Positions 10,001 to 17,329 of a stretch of DNA of 64,000 nucleotides are shown in pieces. The notes under the pieces are model-generated. The model was not told the DNA's origin, made no database searches, and saw only the letters and a program-made list of their open reading frames with translations. Made by a program: the position numbers and the translations under genes. How positions within the stretch are numbered: position 1 is the stretch's first letter; the number at the start of each line of letters is the position of its first letter. The DNA is from JBDHWG01 sp046328505 (lineage in GTDB: Bacteria; Chloroflexota; Anaerolineae; Epilineales; JAHCIE01): positions 62,001 to 126,000 of the forward strand of contig JAXLWL010000003.1 in NCBI GenBank assembly GCA_046328505.1. Direction: 5' to 3'.

Positions 10001-10675
10001 CGTGAATTCCGCGCCGCCCACCATGGGCCGGCCGTCATTCGCGTCGACCAGGCGCATGAACTCTTCCCCGGTGCCGTAGAACCGTTCCGAGATCGCCCAG
10101 AGCGAGTCGCCGGGCTGGACGGTGTAGTAGGCGACCTTCCGCTGTTCCGTCGCTTGCGGCTCTTCCGGATGCGCCGGTTGCTCGTCAGCGTGCGCGCCCG
10201 CGACAAGAACGATGGGGGTCGTGGCCTGGGAAGCTGCCGAAGCGCCCGGCGTCATGCGGCCGGCGACGTTGACAACGAACGCCGCCACCACGGCGCCGTC
10301 CACGACACGTCGCACGAGCGGCGCCGTCAGCGGGTCCAGAACCTCGTGCAGGTTCCTGACCCACGCCGCGCCGCGGGTCGCGATATCCGCCATAGCCAGG
10401 AAGAGGTGAAAGGCGAGGGAGACCACAATCCAGCCCCAGACGAGCCAGGCGGCCGTTGTGAAGATGTAGGCCAGCGCCTCCAGGGGCACCTCGGAACCGT
10501 TCAGCGTGACGAGGATGAGCTGCCAGCTCGGCAATGGCGATGGCAGATGGGGTGGGCCGGCTAACTTATAGAGAAGGAAGCCGCCGATGGCCAGACCGAA
10601 GACGATGCCGACCAGGCCAAGCCGGGACTCCTGGCGCTCTTCTTCATCATAATATGGGTAGTTCAGGCCTTCCAT
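7079..10675 (-). CDS. Giant membrane regulator: TM helices, two LysM repeats, degenerate FtsK-like domain, OmpR-type HTH and BTAD
   Basis: The order along 1198 residues is as follows. Hydrophobic helices lie at about 19-39, 67-93 and 122-141. LysM repeats lie at about 182-240 (YYTVQPGDSLWAISERFY) and 253-310 (YYVVEKGDTLWGIAARFL). A Pro-rich linker and a membrane helix (about 391-413) follow. The FtsK/TraD-like fold at about 545-790 has lost its Walker residues: GVAGSGPD at 578-585 in place of GxxGxGKS, and LGELAD in place of IDELAD. The end has a winged helix (about 908-1000) and a BTAD region (about 1010-1190), as in SARP activators. LysM should bind peptidoglycan outside and BTAD should bind DNA inside. 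It lies in the pilus operon and is the best candidate for binding the 11-bp arrays before tadB and at 20293. Confidence 0.85.
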   Translation of the reverse strand: MEGLNYPYYDEEERQESRLGLVGIVFGLAIGGFLLYKLAGPPHLPSPLPSWQLILVTLNGSEVPLEALAYIFTTAAWLVWGWIVVSLAFHLFLAMADIATRGAAWVRNLHEVLDPLTAPLVRRVVDGAVVAAFVVNVAGRMTPGASAASQATTPIVLVAGAHADEQPAHPEEPQATEQRKVAYYTVQPGDSLWAISERFYGTGEEFMRLVDANDGRPMVGGAEFTRVGVIHPGWVLVIPMPSEHVEEVNDETYYVVEKGDTLWGIAARFLGDPTRYTEIFELNRGVAHPKTGWRLTNPSLIWPGLRLKLPVEKQVTTAQPADAPAAHEAPVEAPPRVLPPSDPPLTVAAPAPLPTATAPLPTAVPPPSATPTQAPTVMAAPPADASARELPPLLWGIAGVSAAAVAGAATLAVRRFRRSMSEPPVPLDDGPPIKPGFTDADLARVLTHRIEGNEVEPAILVAEQWLRFLREYDLDTAPIVAARQSPNTVSLTLNVPVEAEARIVALAAQFGQRLGCSAETRRTPDQDLQLRVTEPKLTTLLTPDTGRSDALLLAPVGIFRHEMLYVNWRALKHVLVAGVAGSGPDIVLTSLVSALAARCRPEELRLWTIASPRTLPPELAHLPHRCGELIDPADEARVADVLAEVAAELARRMGQVNDDPKQREAGSSGEPEIVLVLGELADVDIDAALLDKLEMHGPQHRIRILAATSQPEVLEDDMVHRFTTRLVLEMMDEEESIRLLAEPDAADLATGEILVRIDGRRMTLVRGLRVSGDNLEHIIRLMNEAYGSQAPPAPPSSNGVPRSDEGSTNGDGIEQLALNTSQANGEGSRPLAVEVEAPSAVTERVAPAARSEVPAAPITANGHVTKKRASTKKSTTVAQLEEIVPAANGDAAACRAADADDAMQPSTTVQVYCFGGFSVWHGDRQLDAVSKEGGVYKAWEVLTFLACHPQSGVSREKIIASIWPDEEPKFLKSRLSSMINKLRDALVYQVEDLPRDAVRNERRGLCSLDPTLITSDVHQFQALCRDSQHLPPAKAIAALEQAIALYKGDLLAGSDNRRYSWLDDRSETGVTLREHYRDQYSRVRRRLARLYRDAGQIERAIGEYNELLRMEPLLEDVVQELYRCYQQTGDLTALVKEDRKLRRALRDAFGRANDAADDREGYPPQPETVALFEAIRQELEAKAASRSTNGRRSRRARG

Positions 10676-10696
10676 GCGCTACTCCTTCCGCAACCC

Positions 10697-11830
10697 TCAG
10701 TGTCGCGTCAAGACCGACTGGATCTCCTGGACCCGATAGCCGTCCTCGTAAGTCTGCTGGATCGAGGGCAGAGCCTGCGGCTCGCCCCCATTCACTCGGA
10801 ATTCGGCGTTGAAGGTGACTGTCAGCCGTACCGGGAAGCCCTCTGGCAATCCGAGGGACGAGTGCTCGTAGGTGTGTTGGATGTCGGACTCGGCCGGGTA
10901 GGGCTTGCCGAGGGAATCGGCCACCAGTTCCTTGCCGTCGCCAAAGTCCCACTCGTAGCGGCTGGGCCACACGCGTACCTCCACCGTGAAGTGGGTCTCT
11001 TGCCGACGCGGATCGTCCGCCGGAACGACCGTGTCAGGAACGTCCGACCCGACTTCCGGCGGTATCGTGACGCGCCGCTGCAGTCCGAAGGGGCGGCCAT
11101 CATAGCCTTCGACCCAGAACCAGCCGGGAAGCGCGACAAGCCCCAACGAGGGATTCATTCGAAGCTGGATATTCGGCAGAGGAACATGGCCCAGGGCATC
11201 CAGGGCGACTTCTCGCGGATCCGTGCTGTCGCCGTTTCCCGACGGGCGCGAAGTTCTCTGTTGTGAGGAGCCGGGCGACGTCAGGTCGACCTGCACATTG
11301 TTGTTTGGCGTGGACTGCGGGATCCAGACCACGCCGCCATACTGATCATCCACATAAAGAAGGTACGGCGTCGCGTTGGGATGCTGCGCAAAACCCGTAG
11401 ACCACTGATCCAGACTGGCAGAGCTGATCGGCGCCGGCGTCAGCAGGATGCGTTGTCCATCCGGCGTTTCGCGATGGATTCCCGTCGCATCTGTCCAGAC
11501 GCGATCACGCGGAGCAGTGCTTGTAGGTTGGACCGCGGCGGCATTACTTGAGCCGGATGGTGGAACACCGTTATCTTCTGCCGGGCCTGCGCTAGGTGCG
11601 TCTTCCGGAGCGCCGGAACCCTGTTCGCCCGGCACTGATTGCCGAACCGAGATCTGAACGTATACCCCATCTTTCCTGCTCTCGACTCGCGTTTCCACGG
11701 CGATGTGTGGCAGGCTACGGTGGGGGTGGGGACGAGATGACCCGCCATCTTGAGCCTGAACAGTTGACGGCATCACGACAACCAGCGGGACAATCAAAAG
11801 CCCAACGGCAACGACCAGTCGCTTAATCAT
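10697..11830 (-). CDS. Secreted protein with PKD-like domain, Tad operon
   Basis: The 377-residue product has a clear signal peptide (MIKRLVVAVGLLIVPLVVVM...AQA). A low-complexity Pro/Ser region follows. The C-terminal half contains YEWDFGDGK, the signature turn of PKD-like beta sandwiches, followed by HTYEHSS and RLTVTF strands. It is therefore an extracellular, probably wall- or pilus-associated protein. It lies between the BTAD regulator and the IMS-like gene and overlaps the latter's stop by 8 bases, which indicates one transcript. I do not recognise a named family for the N-terminal half. Confidence 0.7.
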   Translation of the reverse strand: MIKRLVVAVGLLIVPLVVVMPSTVQAQDGGSSRPHPHRSLPHIAVETRVESRKDGVYVQISVRQSVPGEQGSGAPEDAPSAGPAEDNGVPPSGSSNAAAVQPTSTAPRDRVWTDATGIHRETPDGQRILLTPAPISSASLDQWSTGFAQHPNATPYLLYVDDQYGGVVWIPQSTPNNNVQVDLTSPGSSQQRTSRPSGNGDSTDPREVALDALGHVPLPNIQLRMNPSLGLVALPGWFWVEGYDGRPFGLQRRVTIPPEVGSDVPDTVVPADDPRRQETHFTVEVRVWPSRYEWDFGDGKELVADSLGKPYPAESDIQHTYEHSSLGLPEGFPVRLTVTFNAEFRVNGGEPQALPSIQQTYEDGYRVQEIQSVLTRH

Positions 11831-12488
11831 TGCGTACCCCTCCTGTGACCTTCCAGCTTCCGTCCACCTTTCGCATGTAGATTGAGATCTTCTCAGTGGT
11901 GGCCGGCTCAGAGGCCCTGAGTTCTTGCTTGGTCGTCGGATCTACAAACACACTCTTGTTAAGGTACTCGTCATAGACGATGGCATTATCTGGCGCTACC
12001 TTCGCAAACGCGATCCGGTGTTCGACATCCAGTTTGGCAGCTTTCCCCTGGGCCTTGAGGTCGAGGATTTCCTTCTGCACTCGCGCAAGCTCGTCGCCGG
12101 CCATAACCTCCCCAAGGTGTGAAGTATCGAGGTTCAAGTAAGCCTGTATGAGAACGTCCCAATAGCGGAGATAGCCAGCCTCAATCTCGCGCTCCAGTGG
12201 GCCGCTGGCGACGCGTACACCGGGAGGAATAGTGACCGTCGCGGCGGCCGCAGCGCCTGGGGAAACGCTTGTGGGCATCACCAATGCCGGTTGTGTAGGC
12301 TGGACGACAGCCAGCGATGTCGCAACAGGCTCAGTCCCAACGGTCGGGCGAAAGCGCCTGTCCAGCAGGAGCGAGATCGCGACCAGCAAGATGACCAGGC
12401 CGATGATACCCGCGCCCACCATCCAGTATGCGGGGCGCCACGATTGTTTCTCTGCCGGCCGTTCGTTTGCCACATCTTCGGGTTGCAT
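11823..12488 (-). CDS. Membrane-anchored protein with IMS/ARC6-like C-terminal domain
   Basis: This 221-residue protein has one N-terminal membrane helix (about 26-45, GAGIIGLVILLVAISLLL). A Ser/Thr/Pro linker and a globular domain of about 130 residues follow. The globular part (YLRYWDVLIQAYLNLD ... KVDGSWKVTGGVRND) has the look of the NTF2-like IMS/ARC6 family, in which short helices precede strands ending in GSWKV. It probably sits on the outer face of the membrane. It is the middle gene of the Tad operon, ten bases after the TadG-like gene. Confidence 0.6.
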   Translation of the reverse strand: MQPEDVANERPAEKQSWRPAYWMVGAGIIGLVILLVAISLLLDRRFRPTVGTEPVATSLAVVQPTQPALVMPTSVSPGAAAAATVTIPPGVRVASGPLEREIEAGYLRYWDVLIQAYLNLDTSHLGEVMAGDELARVQKEILDLKAQGKAAKLDVEHRIAFAKVAPDNAIVYDEYLNKSVFVDPTTKQELRASEPATTEKISIYMRKVDGSWKVTGGVRND

Positions 12489-12497
12489 CGTGTCCTC

Positions 12498-12965
12498 CTA
12501 CCGGTTCGCCCGTTCGATTCCCGAGCGTGCCTGCGCCGCAGCCGTCGCCGTCACGTGCGCCGACTGGATGCCGACCAGTCGGAGAAAGCTCGTCGGAACG
12601 TCGCGCTCAACCTGCACAATGACCCCGCGAGGCTCCACGCTCACACCTGCGCTCAGGGCGCCCTGTTGCCCGGCCACATAGGCCAGCGCAACGTCTTGCG
12701 CGGCGCCGGCATCCAGGACAACCTGTTGTCCCGCGCTCTCGCGATACACACGCTGGTCAATCTGCATCGCTCCGGCGCGGGCCGCCGAGTCCGCTACATT
12801 CTGAAGCTCCCGCCGCGCGCTAAACACGATGCCCCCATCAATCGTCAGCCCGACAATCGCCAGGAACAGCGGCAGCATCACCGCGACCCAGACGATAGCC
12901 TGGCCGGCATCCTCGCCACGCATCCAACGGCTCTGGCGCGTGACCGATTTCAAGAGCGCCTTCAT
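12498..12965 (-). CDS. TadG-like pilus protein
   Basis: The product has 155 residues. The N-terminal region EDAGQAIVWVAVMLPLFLAI is a prepilin-like hydrophobic helix typical of the TadG-like family. RRELQNVADSAARAGAMQID follows, the conserved start of that domain. The protein lacks the long von Willebrand-type part of full-length TadG and is a short form. It probably assembles with the Flp pilus at the membrane. The start overlaps the upstream TadE-like stop by four bases (ATGA), a translationally coupled arrangement. Confidence 0.75.
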   Translation of the reverse strand: MKALLKSVTRQSRWMRGEDAGQAIVWVAVMLPLFLAIVGLTIDGGIVFSARRELQNVADSAARAGAMQIDQRVYRESAGQQVVLDAGAAQDVALAYVAGQQGALSAGVSVEPRGVIVQVERDVPTSFLRLVGIQSAHVTATAAAQARSGIERANR

Positions 12966-13414
12966 GGCTGGCCTCCCGTGTTCCAGCGGCTGCGGTAGAG
13001 GTCAATCCGCTCGACGTGCTCACTGCTCACCCCGACATGCGCCCATCCCATGAGTGGCAGATCGGCGAGGGACACGTCATAGTGGGCCGTGGACCGGACC
13101 TGGCCGCCACGCTCAAAGCCGCCCGGGACCACGGTGAGAGACAGCGAGCCGTTAGTCAGGTTGTAGCCCGTTGCAACAGCCTGGCCCGCCGCCAGCCCTC
13201 GTTGTCCCGCTTCTCCGGCGTCCTGCGCCGAAGCCGCCACACGCGCCGCTTCCCGGACAACGGCGCTCACCCCCATCTGCGCCTGGAGCACGCGCCCGAC
13301 GCCGACGACCCCGAACGCGAGAATCAACAGGAGCGGCAGGGCCAGTGCGACCTCCACAAGGGCGGCGCCCGCGTCCCGTTCGTTCAACCAGCGCCTAACC
13401 ACCAGGACCCACAC
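12962..13414 (-). CDS. TadE-like pseudopilin
   Basis: The product has 150 residues. ERDAGAALVEVALALPLLLI carries the Ala/Glu-rich hydrophobic helix of TadE/F pseudopilins, with the conserved Glu at position 5 of the presumed mature helix. REAARVAA follows, the usual second motif. TadV would process it. Its start overlaps the end of the preceding pseudopilin gene by 20 bases; a slightly later GTG is possible. Confidence 0.75.
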   Translation of the reverse strand: MWVLVVRRWLNERDAGAALVEVALALPLLLILAFGVVGVGRVLQAQMGVSAVVREAARVAASAQDAGEAGQRGLAAGQAVATGYNLTNGSLSLTVVPGGFERGGQVRSTAHYDVSLADLPLMGWAHVGVSSEHVERIDLYRSRWNTGGQP

Positions 13415-13823
13415 GGAACCCCTCTTTTCTCATCACCGCCCGGGCGTGCAGCGGCACGCTGCCGTCGCCGACCCAGAGGATGATCAGGTGCAGGCGCCCC
13501 TGCGCTTCGAGGATGACCACATCCCCACCATCGGCGCCCTGCACGCCCACGTCACTTGCGCTCGGCCCCAACCCGGCCTGCAAGAGTGCCTGGCTGTAGG
13601 CGATGCCCTCGCCGACGCTTCGATCCTCTTCCGCCGCAACCCGCGCTCCGTCCTGCACCGCCCCAATGACGACGTTCTGCGCGTGGTAGTAGAGGGCGAA
13701 CTGAACCATGCCGATGGCCGCGAGGAGCAGGAGGGGGAAGGCAATGGCCGTCTCGACCATTGCCTGGCCCCGCTCCATCTCCGCGGCGAGCCGGGTCGCC
13801 CACGCCTTCGCCGTCGGCGTCAT
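13395..13823 (-). CDS. TadE-like pseudopilin, second copy
   Basis: A longer frame is open upstream, but the start at 13823 is chosen because it forms an ATGA overlap with the Flp pilin stop. It also places the pilin-like helix at the expected distance. The 142-residue product has RGQAMVETAIAFPLLLLAAI, with Glu at position 5 of the mature helix, then QDGARVAAEED. It is a minor pseudopilin of the Flp pilus. The remaining residues form a small extracytoplasmic domain. Confidence 0.8.
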   Translation of the reverse strand: MTPTAKAWATRLAAEMERGQAMVETAIAFPLLLLAAIGMVQFALYYHAQNVVIGAVQDGARVAAEEDRSVGEGIAYSQALLQAGLGPSASDVGVQGADGGDVVILEAQGRLHLIILWVGDGSVPLHARAVMRKEGFRVGPGG

Positions 13824-14044
13824 CGTCCAAGCCCCTGAATGCGCCCCAGGATGTTCTGGAAGACCTGGGCGATGCCCGCGCCAAGGCTCTGGACAGCAGC
13901 GATGGCGACGATGGCGATGAGGGCGACCAGAATCGCGTATTCGACCATCGAAGCGCCCTCGTCGTCCTCCCCTAAACTTCGAACTGCGTTCCAGACGTAC
14001 AGGATGATCAGGTTGCCGTAGAAGGACAGGTTTCGCAGCCACAT
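13820..14044 (-). CDS. flp: Flp/Fap-type major pilin
   Basis: The product is 74 residues, the normal length for a class IVb Flp pilin. It carries the processing signature DEGASMVEYAILVALIAIVA: cleavage after Gly, Glu at mature position 5 or close to it, and the adjacent Tyr. The C-terminus is a short amphipathic tail (GAGIAQVFQNILGRIQ). It is the structural subunit of the pilus built by the Tad ATPase and inner-membrane proteins encoded just upstream. It is followed directly by the pseudopilin genes. Confidence 0.92.
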   Translation of the reverse strand: MWLRNLSFYGNLIILYVWNAVRSLGEDDEGASMVEYAILVALIAIVAIAAVQSLGAGIAQVFQNILGRIQGLGR

Positions 14045-14087
14045 GTCAGCGACCTCCTTGATCGGGTGATCCCAGTGTTCCTGATGC

Positions 14088-15068
14088 CTAGCCGGCGAGA
14101 TGCATCAGCTCAAAGACGGCCGGCGCCAGGAGCACGACGAACAGGATGGGCAGAATAAACAGGGCCACGGGGAACAGCATGCGCACGCTCGCTTTGCCGC
14201 CCTCCTCCACGATCCGCAGACGCTTCTGCTCGCGCAGCGACTTGGCCTGGGTCGAGAGCGTCTGCACCAGCGGCATGCCCTGGGCGTAGGCCGAGCGGAC
14301 GTGGCCCACGAAGGTCGAGATCTGCGGCAGATTGTTGCGGTCGGCCATCGCCGCCAGCGCCTCGTCCAGGGAGTGCTGACCGAGGGCCATCTCGCGCACG
14401 ACGCGCTGGAGCTCCTGCGCCACCACGCCTTGCCCCTGCCGCGCCACCAGGATCAGCGCCTGCTCCAGGGCCAGCCCGGCCGATGTCGCGATCGTCAGCA
14501 TGTCGAGAACCGTCGGTAGCTCCATGAGCACCTCGATGCGCCGCGCCGTCAGACGCCGCTCGAGCTCCCAGTCGGGCGCGAGAAAGCCGACGAGGAAACC
14601 GACCGCCCAGGCCCACGGCGGCCACGGCCCGAACGGGTGCAGCCCCAGGGCGTTCATGAGGGGGAAGATCGCCAGCCCGATCAGTCCCGTCGCCAGCTTC
14701 TCCCCGAAGAACTGGCTCGGCTCGACACCCGGCCGGGCCACGCTCAGCTTGCGCTCGAGCGCCTCGCCGCCGCCCAGCCCGAACAGGGCCATGACAGCCC
14801 GCACAACCCGACCGAGGTCGTCCAGGATGGGGCGCAGGATGGCTTCGAGCCACGGCGAGGCGAAGATGGGCTTGACCTCGCGCTGGGCCATCTGGTCGCG
14901 GATCCGCTCATCCACGTCGAGCCGCCGCAGGCGCTCAGCCAGGTCCGGCCGCGGCCGGCCAATAGGTTGACCGGTGAGGAACAGGTACGCACCCAGCCCA
15001 AAAAGAAGCGGCCACAGAATGACCCCCAGCGGGGGAACCCCTAGGTGGAAGTGAAATTGTGTCGGCAT
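14088..15068 (-). CDS. tadC: TadC-like inner-membrane platform protein (T2SF family)
   Basis: The 326-residue product has an N-terminal membrane helix, a pair of helices near residues 125-160, and a T2SF domain. The domain has the motif ATSAGLALEQALILVARQG and a C-terminal hydrophobic pair (LFPVALFILPILFVVLLAP). The frame stays open far upstream through tadB, but ATG 15068 gives a normal TadC start three bases after the tadB stop. With TadB it forms the platform on which the TadA motor drives pilin assembly. Confidence 0.88.
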   Translation of the reverse strand: MPTQFHFHLGVPPLGVILWPLLFGLGAYLFLTGQPIGRPRPDLAERLRRLDVDERIRDQMAQREVKPIFASPWLEAILRPILDDLGRVVRAVMALFGLGGGEALERKLSVARPGVEPSQFFGEKLATGLIGLAIFPLMNALGLHPFGPWPPWAWAVGFLVGFLAPDWELERRLTARRIEVLMELPTVLDMLTIATSAGLALEQALILVARQGQGVVAQELQRVVREMALGQHSLDEALAAMADRNNLPQISTFVGHVRSAYAQGMPLVQTLSTQAKSLREQKRLRIVEEGGKASVRMLFPVALFILPILFVVLLAPAVFELMHLAG

Positions 15069-15070
15069 AG

Positions 15071-15928
15071 TCACCTCAGAACCCGGCGCTCGCCGGGCAA
15101 GCGAGTAATCCACAGCATCGCGGCGTACCCGATGATGATGCTTACCAGGCAGAGCGCCAGCAGCACCTGGCCCCACCAGTCGTTGAAGATCGCCAGGTAG
15201 CGCGGGTTGATCTGCCGAATCACGATCAGGACGAGCAAGGGCATCGCCGCGACGACGCGGGCCGAGAACACCGTCTGGGCCTGGTGGGCGCGCAGCTCGT
15301 CCTGGATGCGGAGCTCCTCCAGGGTGGCATAGGCCAGCCGGTCGAGTACCTGGCTGACATTGCGCCCGCCCAACCGGTCGTTGAGGATGAGCGTCGCCGC
15401 AACCACGTCGAAGAGCGGATCCGCCAGGCGGTCGCGCATGGTAGTAAGGGCCGCCTCGCCGCTGGTCAGGCGCATCTCGCGCACCAGGGTTGCGAACTCG
15501 GGCCGTAGGGTCTCCGGTCCGGTCCGCGCCAGGCCGACCAGCCCGTCCTGAACTGATAGGCCCGTGCGGATCGCGTCGCGCAGCTGCGCGATGGCCTCCA
15601 CCAGCGCCACTTGCAAAGCCGCTCGCCGCCGGTCGTGGCGCCCAACGTAGTACGCGAACGGCGCGACGACGCCGAACAGACCCAGGAGCAGGCTGACAAT
15701 CGGCCAGCCGAGGAGAAGCTGGGCCAGAAGCCCGATGACAAGACCAGTGGCAAGCGAGAAGAGGATGAAGTCGCGGGGCGCCACATCGGGCAGGCCGGCC
15801 CGGAGCAGGAACTGATTGACACGCGTCGCCCTCTCCGTTTCCTCTTCCGGCTCGCGGGGGTTTGTCAGGCCCTCGTACACGAGATAGGCGCCGAAGGCAA
15901 AACACGTTGAGAGAATGACGACGATCAT
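15071..15928 (-). CDS. tadB: TadB-like inner-membrane platform protein (T2SF family)
   Basis: The start at 15928 is preferred because AGGAGG lies six bases upstream; an ATG six codons earlier lacks this. The 285-residue product has an N-terminal helix, two helices near 60-100, a T2SF domain with LRDAIRTGLSVQDGLVGLA, and a C-terminal helix pair. It is the first gene after an internal promoter with four 11-bp repeats (15965-16008), so tadB and everything downstream, including the BTAD regulator, can be switched separately from tadA. Confidence 0.88.
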   Translation of the reverse strand: MIVVILSTCFAFGAYLVYEGLTNPREPEEETERATRVNQFLLRAGLPDVAPRDFILFSLATGLVIGLLAQLLLGWPIVSLLLGLFGVVAPFAYYVGRHDRRRAALQVALVEAIAQLRDAIRTGLSVQDGLVGLARTGPETLRPEFATLVREMRLTSGEAALTTMRDRLADPLFDVVAATLILNDRLGGRNVSQVLDRLAYATLEELRIQDELRAHQAQTVFSARVVAAMPLLVLIVIRQINPRYLAIFNDWWGQVLLALCLVSIIIGYAAMLWITRLPGERRVLR

Positions 15929-15952
15929 GGAACCTCCTTGTCGCACAACTCC

Positions 15953-16014
15953 ACTCTACAACACGACGGTCACTTTTCACGCACTTTTCGCGCACTCTTC
16001 GATCACTTAGCGCG
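15953..16014 (-). promoter_or_regulatory. SARP-type operator/promoter: four repeats at 11-bp spacing before tadB
   Basis: On the plus strand CACTT or CACTC begins at 15971, 15982, 15993 and 16004, exactly 11 bp apart. Read towards tadB the units contain AAGTG, and the last is AAAAGTGACCG. Eight bases later comes TAGAGT (15958-15953), a plausible -10. The upstream repeats overlap the tadA stop codon. Direct repeats at 11-bp spacing with the last one close to the -10 are the known binding pattern of SARP/BTAD activators. The same design occurs at 20293-20348. Confidence 0.7.
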
Positions 16015-17329
16015 ATCCGTTGCGACCCGGCGAAATCGCGTACGGAATTCCACGCGCCGTCATCTTCGCCAGGCATCGCGGCTGGATACCCGTCCACGTC
16101 AGGCGGCCCTGGACTGGGTCGAGCGCCCACAGGTCGTTGCCGGTGATGACATCTCCCTCAAGACCGGTGACTTCGAAGATGCTCACCAGCCGACGGTGTC
16201 CAGTACGCGGCTCAAAGCGCAGCTGCAGCACAAGCTCGATAGTGCGCGCCACCATCTTGACCAGCGCCTCGTTGGACAGCCGCTCCTCAGCCATCATCGC
16301 CAGCGTCACCAGCCGGTCCAGGGCGTCGCGCGGCGCATTGCCGTGGATGGTCGCCAGCGAGCCTTCGTGGCCGGTATTCATCGCCAGAAGCATGTCCAGG
16401 GCTTCCGCCCCGCGCACCTCGCCGATGATGATCCGGGTCGGCCGCATGCGCAGCGCATTCTTGACCAGGTCGCGGATGCGGATCTCGCCCATGCCCTCGA
16501 CGTTGCTTGCCCGGCCCTGGAGGGCGACGCAGTCGGGCAGCTGCCGGTCCAGCTGAAGCTCCGCTACTTCCTCGATGGTGATCACCCGCTCGTCCACGGA
16601 CGCGATGGACGCGCCGAGGGCGTTGAGCATCGTCGTCTTGCCCGCGCCTGTCGCGCCGCTGACCAGGATGTTGACGCCCGCCTGCACCGCCGCGTCGAGG
16701 AACTGCGCCGCCCCTTCGGGCAGTGTGCGAAGCGCGACGAGCTGCTCCAGGGAGTGGGCGCGGAGGATGAACTTGCGGATGGTGAGATGGCACCAGCGGG
16801 TGGTCGCCGGCGGGATCGCGGCGTTGAGGCGGGCTCCATTCGGCAGGCGGGCGTCCACCATGGGCGAGGAGTCGTCGAGCCGTCGGCCGAGTGGCCCGAT
16901 GAGCCGCTTGACGAGATGGCGCAGTTCCTCGTCGTCGTCGAAGTAGACATCGGAGATGAGGCGCTTCTGGCCATCCTCGATGACGAAGATGCGCTGCGGG
17001 CCGTTGCAGATGATTTCTTCGACCGTGGAGCGGTCCATGAAGGGCTGGAGGATGCCCATGCGCAGGAGGCCGTCGAAGAGGCGCTGCTCGATGCCCTCCG
17101 GGTCACGCAGCAGTACGCCGTTGACCGCTGCGGCCCGGCGCTGATACGTGGCGACGTGTTCGTGGATGAGGGCGCGGATGCGTTCCTCGTCCTCACGGTC
17201 GGGCGCCAGGAGCTGCTGGTCGCCCAGCAGGCGGCTAACGGCCGTCCGGACCTCGGCTCTCAAAGCGCGCTCGGCCGTTCGATCGCTCTTCGGGCTCCCC
17301 GATGGCGACGGGGGTGGAAAGCTCGTCAT
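16007..17329 (-). CDS. tadA: TadA/CpaF-type pilus assembly ATPase
   Basis: The 440-residue secretion ATPase drives Flp pilus assembly. Walker A is SGATGAGKTTMLN (about 229-241), the Asp box RVITIEEVAELQL follows, Walker B is RIIIGEVRG, and the His box is GHEGSLATIHGN. The N-terminal domain is typical of CpaF. AAGGAG lies nine bases before the start. The start falls 95 bases inside tadZ in another frame, so the two genes overlap substantially. Confidence 0.92.
   Translation of the reverse strand: MTSFPPPSPSGSPKSDRTAERALRAEVRTAVSRLLGDQQLLAPDREDEERIRALIHEHVATYQRRAAAVNGVLLRDPEGIEQRLFDGLLRMGILQPFMDRSTVEEIICNGPQRIFVIEDGQKRLISDVYFDDDEELRHLVKRLIGPLGRRLDDSSPMVDARLPNGARLNAAIPPATTRWCHLTIRKFILRAHSLEQLVALRTLPEGAAQFLDAAVQAGVNILVSGATGAGKTTMLNALGASIASVDERVITIEEVAELQLDRQLPDCVALQGRASNVEGMGEIRIRDLVKNALRMRPTRIIIGEVRGAEALDMLLAMNTGHEGSLATIHGNAPRDALDRLVTLAMMAEERLSNEALVKMVARTIELVLQLRFEPRTGHRRLVSIFEVTGLEGDVITGNDLWALDPVQGRLTWTGIQPRCLAKMTARGIPYAISPGRNGSR

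Noticed and set aside
15965..16008. CRISPR-like short repeats
   Set aside because: Units are 11 bp with no spacers, the array is only four units long, it overlaps a promoter, and no cas gene is present.
14088..16130. A 680-codon version of tadC
   Set aside because: Only the last 326 codons encode a TadC protein. The upstream part is out of frame with, and overlaps, the real tadB.
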